A DNA stretch of 64,000 nucleotides from assembly GCA_948099385.1 (NCBI GenBank), contig CANUEZ040000129.1, positions 6,578,501 through 6,642,500 on the forward strand. Reading direction: 5' to 3'. The position numbers and the translations under genes are program-made. Shown piece by piece: positions 9,611 to 19,164 of this stretch. Under the pieces are notes generated by a model. It saw nothing but the letters and a program-made list of their open reading frames with translations. It did not search any database and was not told where the DNA came from. Source of the DNA: Fasciola hepatica (Eukaryota; Platyhelminthes; Trematoda; Plagiorchiida; Fasciolidae). Positions within the stretch are counted from its first letter, which is position 1. The number at the start of each line of letters is the position of its first letter.

Positions 9611-12577
9611 TTAAAAGTCAAGGCCTATCTCGTAAGCTTGACGTTCGGTTACGTGAACGTTGAATAAGCGCAAAACAGTTGGGACAGTAAGGAATTTATC
9701 AAAAGCATGCACGAATGCATACTTTGACCGAGAAGATCTGATGTGCAAGGGAAGTTTATTCCAGATTCTGGAGTACGCGAAGAGAAAGAACTTAGAGCGT
9801 AGAACAGTCCTCGCGGAGGGTGTGGTAATAGTATACTGTCTATTCCGGAGTGAATATCCAGTATCCGGGGAGAAGCACAACTGGTTGGAGGAAAAGGACT
9901 GCTTAGTCAATAGCTTATACAGAAATATCAAATTTAGCTTGATGCGACGAAGCCATAGTGGTTCGATTTTGAGAGATAAGCATCGTTCCCTGTAGTTTAA
10001 GTTGGACGACCAACCGATAAGCTGTTTTGTGAATCTTCTTTGAACACATTCGATAATAATCCTGTCGGATTTTCTCATGCTAGTGAAGATTAGGGGACAA
10101 TATTCGAGAAGTGGCCTGGCATGTACTTTGTACATGTAGAGAATGCTCTGCCTAAGCTGAAAGGATCTGAATAGAAGACCAAGACACTTTCTAGCCTTCG
10201 CCGTTTGGAGGACAGCATGTTCCGAGAAGTTGAAAGAGCAAGAATAACTTAAGCCAAGGTCTCTTACTAAAGGCTGGCTGTCGATGGGTGAACCGCCAAT
10301 GCATAAAAAACCAGGAGGAACCTGGCATTTGTAAGTGAGGAAAATACACTTGTCGGCGGAGAATTTCATCGCCCAGGTTGAGCACCATTCATCAAGAGCG
10401 GCTAAATCAGCAGAGATTTTAGGGATAGTAGTACTGAGGTTGCCAGGCGAGAAAGTGTAGACTATCTTAATGTCGTCCGCGAACAAAAACGGCGTGCCAT
10501 TAAGTATTGTCGGAAACATATCATTTATATATAGGAGGAAAAGCAGGGGTCCCAAAACACTGCCCTGAATAACACCGCTAGTAACAGGCTTAGGATTAGA
10601 GGTGTGCCCGTTAATTAAGACAACCTGTGAACGATGAGATAAGTAAGACGAGAACCAAGAAAGAAGTGGATCGACAATCCCAAATGACCGTAGCTTTGTT
10701 AAAAGGTGGGGGTGAGGGACACGATCAAATGCCTTGGATAAATCAAGATAAAGAACAACAAGAGATTTCCCACTTTCAGCAGAGCCGGTGACGAGATTCA
10801 GAAAATCATACTGACAAGTCATGCAGGAACGTGAACGGAGGAATCCATGTTGGTTGTGATTAATAAGACTGAGGCTTAATAAATAGTTAATAATATTATC
10901 TTTAACTATTTTTTCCATTATTCTGGATAAGATGGGGGTATGGTTTATAGGGCGATAATTGGATACCTCATGTAAAGGTCCTTTTTTATGAATGGGAACG
11001 ATTACCGAGCGCTTCCAATTAGCAGGTACGGTGCTACCATTAAGTGAAAGAGTGAAAAGGTTAAGCAACAACAGGGGGAGATCCGGCCCACCATTGACGA
11101 GTGCAATTGGTGGTAAGCCATCGGGGCCTAATCGAGGAGAGGGTTTGCAATTGGATAGTAGCTTGGAAATACTCCTGGCATCGAAGGGTATCGTAGAAAG
11201 GACAGAGTCGGTAAGTGGTGAAGATGGGGGCGGGGCAATGACAGTAGCTGGAGCCATGGCTGAAGCAAAGAATGCATTGAAGGCTTCGGCTATACAAGGT
11301 GGGGAGGTGATAGATGAGTTATTATCCAGAATTAGAAGTTGGAAGTCGGCCTTAACATCAGCGTTTCTAGACTTATGCAACATAGAAAGAAGTTGCGACT
11401 TGTTAGAATGACTCAAAGCCTTAGCTTCTTGGTCACGAAGTCGCGTATTATCTTGTCGTTGAATAAGTGTGGAGAGGCGGTTTAGACGAATAAAAAGTGA
11501 AAAGTCGTTGGAATTATGTAGTTGTTTGAGAAGTTTATGGTACTTCTTATGGAGTGGCGAGACAGACGACCTCTTTTTAGGTACAGCCTGGGCAGTATTG
11601 GACAATTTATCCAGACAATCGGAAAAGAAGGAGTAGAAAATATCCGCAGCATGCTGAGGGTCCTGGGTGAGGAAATAATCACCCCAGTCTTTCTGCCGAA
11701 GAAGCGTGACTAGCAAGGCCCAATTTCTGCTTAGGAATGTATTGTTGGGGGGGTGTGCGGGACTAGGTGAGCCACTAAGGGGCAGATGGCAGATAACCAT
11801 TTTATGGTCACTACCGGGGAAATTTCGTATTACGGCCACGTCGATGAGAGGCATGTTATGAGTAAATACCAGGTCTAGTATGTTCCCATTTCTGGTAGGT
11901 TCGACAACATGTTGTGTCCAGCCGCCAAGATGAATGCTAGTGATCAGGTCCATAAGATTGGGAGGAGCCGAGAGGGTGGGCCAACAGATGTGAGGGAGAT
12001 TAAAGTCACCCGCAATAAGCTTGGTTCCAGAAGGAAGCAAAGAGAGGTATTCGAAAGACCTAATGAGAAGTGGAAACAATGAACTGGGGGAATTTGGTGA
12101 TCGATACACGCAGCCAATGTGAAGAACAGTGGTTTGGAGGTTCATAGTGAACCAGAGAGAATCGGGAATAGAATCGAGTGCCGTATGTAAAAGAGGGGTC
12201 GTGGTGTAGGCTTCCTTGACGTAGGCTAGGCACCCACCACCACGCCGGTTCGGTCTATCGGTCCTTAGAAGACAGTACCCTACCAAAGATACTTGATCAT
12301 TGGAAGTGCTCTCAGAAAGCCAGGATTCCGTTATTAAGATAATGTCGTAATTATTTGTAAGGACAAGTTTTTTAAGGTGCGGGAGTTTGTCAAGAATAGA
12401 ACGCGAGTTGAATAAGGCTAGAGATATACCATTTGTGGGAGGTGGTATAGGCACATCAGAGGGGTGGTATAATTTGGAAGGAGGCAGGCTATCGCGATTG
12501 GAAGGAGCGGAGATTAGGGTCAACGGGGAATATGTTGATGTTGGGGCTAGTGGAGGTTCAGATGGGGTGGCTTCCAA
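9611..12577 (-). CDS. LINE ORF2: AP-endonuclease / reverse transcriptase
   Basis: About 988 codons, the normal size for CR1-type ORF2. Residues ~52-265 form an apurinic-like endonuclease: FNSRS near 57-61, TESWL (Glu84), VYRSP near 157-161, GDFN at 190-193 and the SDH triad at 256-258. Residues ~520-770 form the reverse transcriptase: YRPI at 541-544, LDLSKAFD at 611-618 and FADD at 699-702, so all catalytic acidic residues are present. A thumb and C-terminal region follow to the stop at 9611. The first codon of the open frame given here is TTG, and the frame stays open further upstream with no ATG that I could find. ORF2 therefore overlaps ORF1 in the -1 frame and may be reached by frameshift or re-initiation. 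No internal stops. It nicks target DNA and reverse-transcribes the element RNA in the nucleus. Confidence 0.93.
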   Translation of the reverse strand: MEATPSEPPLAPTSTYSPLTLISAPSNRDSLPPSKLYHPSDVPIPPPTNGISLALFNSRSILDKLPHLKKLVLTNNYDIILITESWLSESTSNDQVSLVGYCLLRTDRPNRRGGGCLAYVKEAYTTTPLLHTALDSIPDSLWFTMNLQTTVLHIGCVYRSPNSPSSLFPLLIRSFEYLSLLPSGTKLIAGDFNLPHICWPTLSAPPNLMDLITSIHLGGWTQHVVEPTRNGNILDLVFTHNMPLIDVAVIRNFPGSDHKMVICHLPLSGSPSPAHPPNNTFLSRNWALLVTLLRQKDWGDYFLTQDPQHAADIFYSFFSDCLDKLSNTAQAVPKKRSSVSPLHKKYHKLLKQLHNSNDFSLFIRLNRLSTLIQRQDNTRLRDQEAKALSHSNKSQLLSMLHKSRNADVKADFQLLILDNNSSITSPPCIAEAFNAFFASAMAPATVIAPPPSSPLTDSVLSTIPFDARSISKLLSNCKPSPRLGPDGLPPIALVNGGPDLPLLLLNLFTLSLNGSTVPANWKRSVIVPIHKKGPLHEVSNYRPINHTPILSRIMEKIVKDNIINYLLSLSLINHNQHGFLRSRSCMTCQYDFLNLVTGSAESGKSLVVLYLDLSKAFDRVPHPHLLTKLRSFGIVDPLLSWFSSYLSHRSQVVLINGHTSNPKPVTSGVIQGSVLGPLLFLLYINDMFPTILNGTPFLFADDIKIVYTFSPGNLSTTIPKISADLAALDEWCSTWAMKFSADKCIFLTYKCQVPPGFLCIGGSPIDSQPLVRDLGLSYSCSFNFSEHAVLQTAKARKCLGLLFRSFQLRQSILYMYKVHARPLLEYCPLIFTSMRKSDRIIIECVQRRFTKQLIGWSSNLNYRERCLSLKIEPLWLRRIKLNLIFLYKLLTKQSFSSNQLCFSPDTGYSLRNRQYTITTPSARTVLRSKFFLFAYSRIWNKLPLHIRSSRSKYAFVHAFDKFLTVPTVLRLFNVHVTERQAYEIGLDF

Positions 12578-14097
12578 CCAAGCTGGATTAAATGTTGCAG
12601 TGAGAGGGACTGCTGAGGGGTAGAGAGATTGGGCATCAACGGAGGGGGAAACATCGGAGCAAAGGGAAAAACCTGTGGGGTTTGGCGGGTCGATATCAGA
12701 CAGGGGTGATCAAGAGCTGTCGAGAAATACCGGCCAGTCGGAATCGAGTAATGGCTGAGGGGGGGTGCAGAGGGCAGGGTTGAAAATGTGTGAGGAATAG
12801 GGGTGTAGGGTGGTAGGTTAAGCTGCACATTGTGGTGGGGGTAACTCAAGTTGGGTGGAACACCAAATATGGAGCAGTTAGAAGCGGGAGCAGTGGAGAT
12901 AGTTTTTGGGTGAGAAGTACGACGTGTGGCAGATTGGACGGCGTGTGGAGGCCGTATTTTCGTATTGACAGGCAGTGAGCACGGTGAATTTGTAGGGATC
13001 ACCGATGCATTGGAGCAAGGGGTATTTTTCAAGGTCGAAACCTTATTCCGTGAGTTAAAGCGAGTTGATTTAAGAGGAGACAGTTGAATGAGGGAGGGGC
13101 TTGTGAGAAGAATGGGAAGACTGTTAGACCTATTCCTCTGGACGGCGAGTAGTTTATCACCGGAGGGAACAGATGGCGAGTTAGAGTTCGGGGTGTATCC
13201 AACAGGCGATGAGGTGGGAGAGCGAGGCAATAATTGGCGTCTCTTACTGGGTGGCAGTAAAAGGGGAGAAGCGGAAATGTCAAGATCAACAGAAATGGGA
13301 TTAGATTTTAAAGAGTACAGTACGGGAGCAGAAGAGGAGGCAGTGGGCGGTTGTGAAGAGGCGGGAGACGCGTGTAAAGGTAAAGCAGTGGGGACTTGAG
13401 AAGGAGCTGTGGAGCGACCAGCCGTCTGTGTTGAAGGCTCAGAACTATCAGGCGTCGTTCTAGTGGGGAAAGTCGAAGGAGATCTGGTAATTTCCCTTTG
13501 AAGTGGGGTTTTATCTTCGGCTATTTTTATGTTTTCATAAGGAGAATTAGAAGCTATAGTGGAACGCATTTTTATGAACTCTTTGGCAGACAGATCATCT
13601 GCAAATCGCATAAGGATTGGACAGTTGAAGCGCTGAACGCGCTTACGCAGCCTTGTTATTTGACAAGGAAGGTGGGCCATACCACATGCATTCAACAGTG
13701 TGTGCTTGACATGCTCCAGAGGTATTCTCTCTGGGACATTAAACACGACTGCATTACGAGAGTTCCTCACTCTTATGAGAACTTCGGATGCAACAGAGTC
13801 GATAAAGCGGCCCGCGGCTGTCAGGTTTTGTAAGGTGGAATTTTCGATGCGTTCAGTGATGCACAGTAAGGGGGCGAGTTTAGATATCGTATCTTCCAAA
13901 TTCAGAAGCCGAGACTTTATATCTGAAATACTTCGGTCTAGAACAGCTGTTCTTTCCGTCGCCAAGCCTACAAAGTCACAGAGGTCAACCGAACATTGTT
14001 TTAAGGCCACGGGAGTTTGAAGAAGCCTATTTTTCCTAGTGACCGGGGTATGAGTGGACGGGGTAGTATTGGAAGTCTTCTTTGCTACACGTGGCAT
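12547..14097 (-). CDS. LINE ORF1: coiled-coil / RRM-like RNA-binding protein
   Basis: 516 codons from a true ATG (MPRVAKKTS). Residues ~48-100 are a heptad-like amphipathic stretch typical of the ORF1 coiled coil. Residues ~111-205 (NAVVFNVPERIPLE ... PILMRFADDLSAKEF) resemble the RRM-like RNA-binding domain of CR1/jockey ORF1 proteins. From ~206 to the end the protein is low-complexity, rich in Ser, Pro and Thr, which is unusually long (about 300 residues). ORF1 proteins coat the element RNA as trimers and act as chaperones. It overlaps the start of ORF2 and ends in WKPPHLNLH. Confidence 0.8.
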   Translation of the reverse strand: MPRVAKKTSNTTPSTHTPVTRKNRLLQTPVALKQCSVDLCDFVGLATERTAVLDRSISDIKSRLLNLEDTISKLAPLLCITERIENSTLQNLTAAGRFIDSVASEVLIRVRNSRNAVVFNVPERIPLEHVKHTLLNACGMAHLPCQITRLRKRVQRFNCPILMRFADDLSAKEFIKMRSTIASNSPYENIKIAEDKTPLQREITRSPSTFPTRTTPDSSEPSTQTAGRSTAPSQVPTALPLHASPASSQPPTASSSAPVLYSLKSNPISVDLDISASPLLLPPSKRRQLLPRSPTSSPVGYTPNSNSPSVPSGDKLLAVQRNRSNSLPILLTSPSLIQLSPLKSTRFNSRNKVSTLKNTPCSNASVIPTNSPCSLPVNTKIRPPHAVQSATRRTSHPKTISTAPASNCSIFGVPPNLSYPHHNVQLNLPPYTPIPHTFSTLPSAPPLSHYSIPTGRYFSTALDHPCLISTRQTPQVFPFAPMFPPPLMPNLSTPQQSLSLQHLIQLGWKPPHLNLH

Positions 14098-17000
14098 TTT
14101 GGAATATCAAAAAGATGCTGTGAATGAGGTGGAAGAGTAACGGAAACTAGAGCTGGGTTGGAATTTACCACTGAGGAAAAAAAATACCTGAATTTCTATG
14201 GGTTAAAGGAATACTCTAAGAAAATATAATTTTTAGTATTTCCTAAGACAGATGAATGAAAACTATATCGATAACAGCACGCAAAACGACCTGGTGTAAC
14301 GCAGCACGGCATGCGATGGCCAGCCCTGAGAGGGAAGTTGAAGGGACAGTCGGATGTGGGTGGTCGCGTCAAGAGATGAGCGTGACGGCACTGCCACGCA
14401 TGGCAATATCGGTAAACAGCCGAATTGCCCGGTGGAAGACCACAACCGAGGGCCGTGGTGAATGACAGCCGGTCATACTGTTGGCCAATGTCGGCAGGAG
14501 CCATTGCGTGCTGGCAGACGGTTATGGTGCTTGGCATCATTCGGCACATGGGCAACGGGGTGGTCTTGCCGCAACAGCTTTTCGGTGCTTCTCAGCCAAA
14601 AGTGTGGGACAGTAAATGAGCTTCTTGTGAGAGAAAACGGGTAAAAAGATCATACTCTCGAATAACAGCAATAAGGCGGGTCGCAAAAGGAAGGAGGGGA
14701 AACCCAACTAGACGGGCATCTTGCACCACGTAACACGGCTAGGCTATACGATGATCGGGCGAACATGAAAATGAAAAATAAAGAGTTGAAGGCTAAAGAG
14801 CCTCTCAGCCGAGGGCCAGTGTGAACGAAGTTGCAGACAGGAGCGCGGGGGTTGAAAAATAAGTGCAACGGGAGTTGAGACACTACGGAAGGTGGTGATC
14901 GTGACCTCCGTAGCAGCGACGGAAATAAAATGCTACAATGGTCTATACCAGCCCAAGGCTCGGGTTACTGATGGAGTATGAAGCAAGTTTGCTAGCGGTT
15001 TACTGCGTATCGAGCTTTGAACTTGCTGAACTGGTACTTCTAAGGGCCAACTGCATTACCGCCGCTAGGCCTAGTTACCGATTGTCGGTTCGGACGGAGT
15101 TCAGGAAATCTTAGCATGTGGGGTCCATAAAGCCGCTGGGGTGCGCTGGGGGATGCTGGGCCTGGAGAAAACGAATGGTTTTCCCTAGGTTCTATTATTT
15201 TTGGGCCACATCGACGTACATGTTTGTCTTGTGATGTTTTGGAATGCCGTTCAGAACAGTGGAATAAAGGTTAAAGCCCCTGCGGCGATCGTAGCTGAAG
15301 TCAACATGAGAACCAGGCATTCATAGGGAGGGTATGCAGTGGTTGAAGCTTAGTGCGGGAGGTAGACAATCGTACATGGAGTCCAGTGCGTGGTCACCCT
15401 GACCAGTCTTGTGAGTAAGAGCCAAAAGCAAGTCGAACAAGAGCAGCTTGGAGTTTCTCCCCTCTCAGTAGCAAGTCCAGGCTGATAGGAGTTATACCCA
15501 TAAATGAAGATTACCCATTTCGTTCAAAGCCCGATATCAGTGCCATTCAAAGATCAAACCAATTTTTTTTGTTTTCTACTTTATCTTTTAGTAGGTGGTG
15601 GTTAGGCCCCGTATGGGAACTTCCCATAGCCCCCCCCCTGCCCGGCTGTAATTTTCCGCGTGGTGGCCTTTTTTAACAGCTGCTGAGGGTGGCCTTTTCC
15701 ACACTTCTGGACAAGGCTATGGTATGGGTGCCTTTGAAATCAGATGTTTTGCTAGCTTGGGCTGGAAAAATAAAGATTGGAGCTAGCGAACGCTCGGGAT
15801 AGGACAATGGATGTTTTGAAGCATGAGTCTGCATATATGCATCAGTCTTGTATGGCTCCAGACCGAGTCCGAGACCATCAGGGGTCATTTTGGGCCAAGT
15901 GGTGTTGGTGAAGTTAGGTGTACTAAAGGTGGACGATACGGTTCGTACGGAGAAAAGATAATAGTTAAATTTGGGTGATAGATTCAGAAGTCAGGGCAAC
16001 ATAGGCCAGTGACAGCACTAGAAATCGTGAGGCTAGGAAACAGAGGCCAACAGGTAGTATTGGAAAGTAGGTATTTGAGCTAGGAGGTTTTGGATCGAAA
16101 AAACTAAGAAAAGCGACTTAGGGCTGGGCAAGAAAGTGAAGAGGAATGGGAAAGAGGAGAAACGGGAAAGAAATCCGAAAATGGAGAAGTGAAAAAGTGG
16201 AAGATGAAACCCAACATCCTAGGATCCAGTGGCTTTTATGTGTTTGACGCTGAAGGGAAAAATCAAGCGTGGAAAGCTCCGGTTAAAGGAAACTTTTTTA
16301 TGCCCTTGACTTAGTACGGCATATTGAGAAAGACAGCAATGGTTCAGTTGTATTTGTGAAGAAGGACTGGTAGATTAGATCAAACTGGGTTACGTGGGAA
16401 CTGGCTGGAGGCAGGGGAACTTGAGTGCTGTTTAGAGTGGCGAGAACCGGCGTGCATTTATTTGGCTATGGTTACAAAAGGCAGCGAGCTGTATGCTACG
16501 GCTTTGTAGATTATGTGCAGTATAATGTGATGGAAAATAGTTCATCAAGCTTTCATCAATATGCAGGCAATGGAAGCTTTGGGTTTCGGTGCAGTGATCC
16601 TGGTAATCGAACCGGTACTCGAGGGCGAGCTCTTTGGCAACTTCCTCATTAAACTGGGAGCAAAATCTGTTGTGAGTAAAGCTTTACTGCTGGGAGAAAC
16701 TTTTGAAGGTTGCAGCCTGGCTTGCTAGTTTTAGGGGCTATCTACTTTACCGCGTGGGTAGGAAGACGCATTAATTTACCAGTGGGGTAGTGACACTGGA
16801 GGTAGCTCCCAAAAGCCAACACGACATGGTACTGTAACTGCAAAGAAATAAACTTGTGAGTGACCTAAATCGACTCGAATCAAATGATTTCAAAGCTTGG
16901 AAGTCTTATCATTCAAAGATGGAAAATCTGAAGGCTCTACGTCCTACAATAATGGGTGACGTTGTGTGAGGAGACTGCTTAATTATTCCAGCCATAATCC

Positions 17001-18490
17001 GAGCTTTAGACGTCCGTCAATTCTGCTAAAGGAAAGTCCGGTAGCAGACTCAAATACTGATCAATAATACATAACGGAGGGACATTGCTGTGTCTCTCAA
17101 AAGCTGACTGCTACTTGGCTAAGGTATTGGATTGTCAAGGATGATATGACAATCAATGGGGTAGTTGATTCTTGTATCGGCTGTCGCAGAAGTTCAAGTC
17201 TCAGCACCGAACAAGCAGCATCCTTGCCCGCCGAAGCGAGTAGTGGCTGAATAGTATTCACCGAATGTGAAACATTTTACTGTGACCATCACTCAAAGCT
17301 TTTGAACCACTTTGCTCATATCTTGCTCGTTTCATCGTGGTGCCTTTCAACCTGACCTAAATTCAAAGAGTTACTTTTTTCTGGACCTTAAAATTTTCGA
17401 TCTTCTGTCAGATTTTGGTGATCTTTTTGGATGCATCATTTTGGTTCCGATATTTCTGTTTGTACCTCGGTAATCTGGTGCTTAGGAATTTCGGACCATT
17501 CATTTTGACTTGAGATCCGTTTGTTTCGTAAGCATTGCTCTTATGCTGAATATTGAATCACGCCGTCCAATGCTGAGAAACCTCGTCACCTGCCTGGTTA
17601 ACCTTCAGCTTGCTCTACGAAGAATTCATTATTACTCTTGCCACGAACCAAAAGTGATCACTGGGAGCTTCCAGAAGACGCGTTTACTGGTGGAACGTAG
17701 ACCACTGTTTGCATTTATCAAATATGGAGCCTGAATGGCGTGATGCTCTGTGCCTGCAGCAGCCCGGGCACAAGAGTGGGAGAAAAGACTAATGGCTGTT
17801 TTCTTCGCGTCATTCAGAGAGCCGGATACCTGAAGACGGTAGGGTTTCGACGTACCCATAGTTAACTGAGTGGAGTATAGCGAAAGCTCTCATGTACTGC
17901 TCGGGGCTCCAGTCTATGAGAAGATGTCCATGAGCCCACCAAAGATCATGTAAGTCAGATCTCGCTGCTATCGTGCCTCATCCCCCAAGCGGACATGACT
18001 TTCGCGAAGTAAAGATCGAAGAGCCACAGGGAGAGGTGGTACCTGATGGCTAATGAAGGCCCTAAAAAACCAAAGGCACAAAGCTCGGTCAAATTTTTGG
18101 GAGAATTATTAAAATGGCTTCCATGCAAACAGCCGTAGAAATGAGCCGACTGCCACAAAGTTTGATCCCGACAATAAAATAGCGATAAAATCCACTTAAA
18201 GCCGAAAATAATGCCTGCGGATGAGTTTACCCCTCCAAAGCTTGAAGACTTGTTGGTAGACTCCCTCGATAAAACGGGTGGTGTAAAACCAAAATCGTTG
18301 TAGCCGGAGGCATTCATGATCTCATAGCAATGGTTCATAGAAGAAGTGAAAAAGGGGAAAGCAGCGATCAAGAAGCATAGCTAAGGGGAGTATGGCTGTG
18401 GACTAAAGCTAAATCCGCAAGCGAAAGCAAATTCAATGAAATACTACAGCTGGACACTGTCCAAAGCAACCTTGAATTGGAAAACATGAG
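14098..18490. other. Unrecognised region, includes possible LINE 5' UTR
   Basis: No gene identified. The part just right of 14097 may be the LINE 5' UTR. A segment at about 14305-14440 resembles one at about 21095-21240 (both contain ACAGTC-GATGTGGGTGGT with one difference, and a later TAAACAGCC), so at least one dispersed repeat is present. A run of eight C follows a T-rich tract near 15560-15645. Confidence 0.3.
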
Positions 18491-18699
18491 AATCGTTTAT
18501 AAGGGATGGCATAAGGCTCACTTGTGACTTTACCATGGCACGAACTTCGCTGAAGTTTACTCACTGTAAATACCCCGCCGACATTAAGGCAGCAGCAGCA
18601 CCATTCCTAGTATGCACCTACGCTGGAGAACTCAGTTCGCCCCACAGGCAGCCTTGAACATCCAGGGGAGAACAAACCCACTTCAGGCAGCAGAGGTTT

Positions 18700-19160
18700 A
18701 CGACATTCAACCAGCGCTGGTTGAATTCTAAAGATGCACAAACCTTCGCACGATTCAGGAAGCTGTTCAACTCCACCAATCGTAAAAGCAGGGTCCACAT
18801 CGGTTGAGTGAAGCCTAACAATTGGAGGTTCACAGAGGTGGCCCCAAAAGGAAGCAAACCTACAGACTGGAAAATCTAACTACTGTTGCAGTTACGCGCA
18901 TGAAAAAATCAAGGACATCATCACTGACCATGTCACTAAAAACCGCATGCCAAGCAATGCTCAACATGGCGTCTTAAGAGGCTGCCCTTGCTCCAAAAAC
19001 CAAATATGCTTCCAAGATCATATCACTGACCAAATCTGCAGAGGACTTGGGTCAAAGTCTGCCCTTTGGATTTCATCAAAACTTACCATGCTATATGCCC
19101 CAGATGGCTAGCAGCACATTGGTCCGACTCCGGTCTCGCAGTCTTATTAGGAGGGTAAAT
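18700..19160 (+). pseudogene. Decayed LINE reverse-transcriptase fragment
   Basis: Plus-strand frames give NNWRFTEVAPKGSK (around 18808-18855), then, after a stop at about 18877, HEKIKDIITDHVTKNRMPSNAQHG and HITDQICRGLG (to about 19055). These are the 'NWR...P.HK', 'I..HL..N.LL...QHGF' and 'QDHITDQI' blocks just before motif A of CR1/RTE-type LINE RTs. Motif A itself (LDFSKAFD in live copies) is already broken. The fragment has stops and frameshifts and no endonuclease. It differs from the intact LINE at 9.2-14.1 kb and lies on the opposite strand. Confidence 0.65.
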
Positions 19161-19164
19161 CACA

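Larger units (their letters stand above)
9251..14097 (-). mobile_element. CR1-like non-LTR retrotransposon (LINE), near full length
   Basis: A minus-strand LINE with ORF1 (14097-12547), ORF2 (12577-9611), a ~360-base 3' UTR and a terminal stem-loop next to a (TA)n tail. CR1-clade elements typically end in a hairpin and short tandem repeats in place of poly(A), and the endonuclease and RT motifs fit the CR1/jockey side of the LINE tree. Both ORFs are free of stops and frameshifts, so the copy is young or still competent. The 5' end is not defined; any 5' UTR lies to the right of 14097. I cannot see a target-site duplication. Confidence 0.85.

Noticed and set aside
9611..12577. TTG as a true start codon of ORF2
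   Set aside because: The open frame continues upstream of it. TTG is only the first start-like codon listed and I see no reason to treat it as the initiator.
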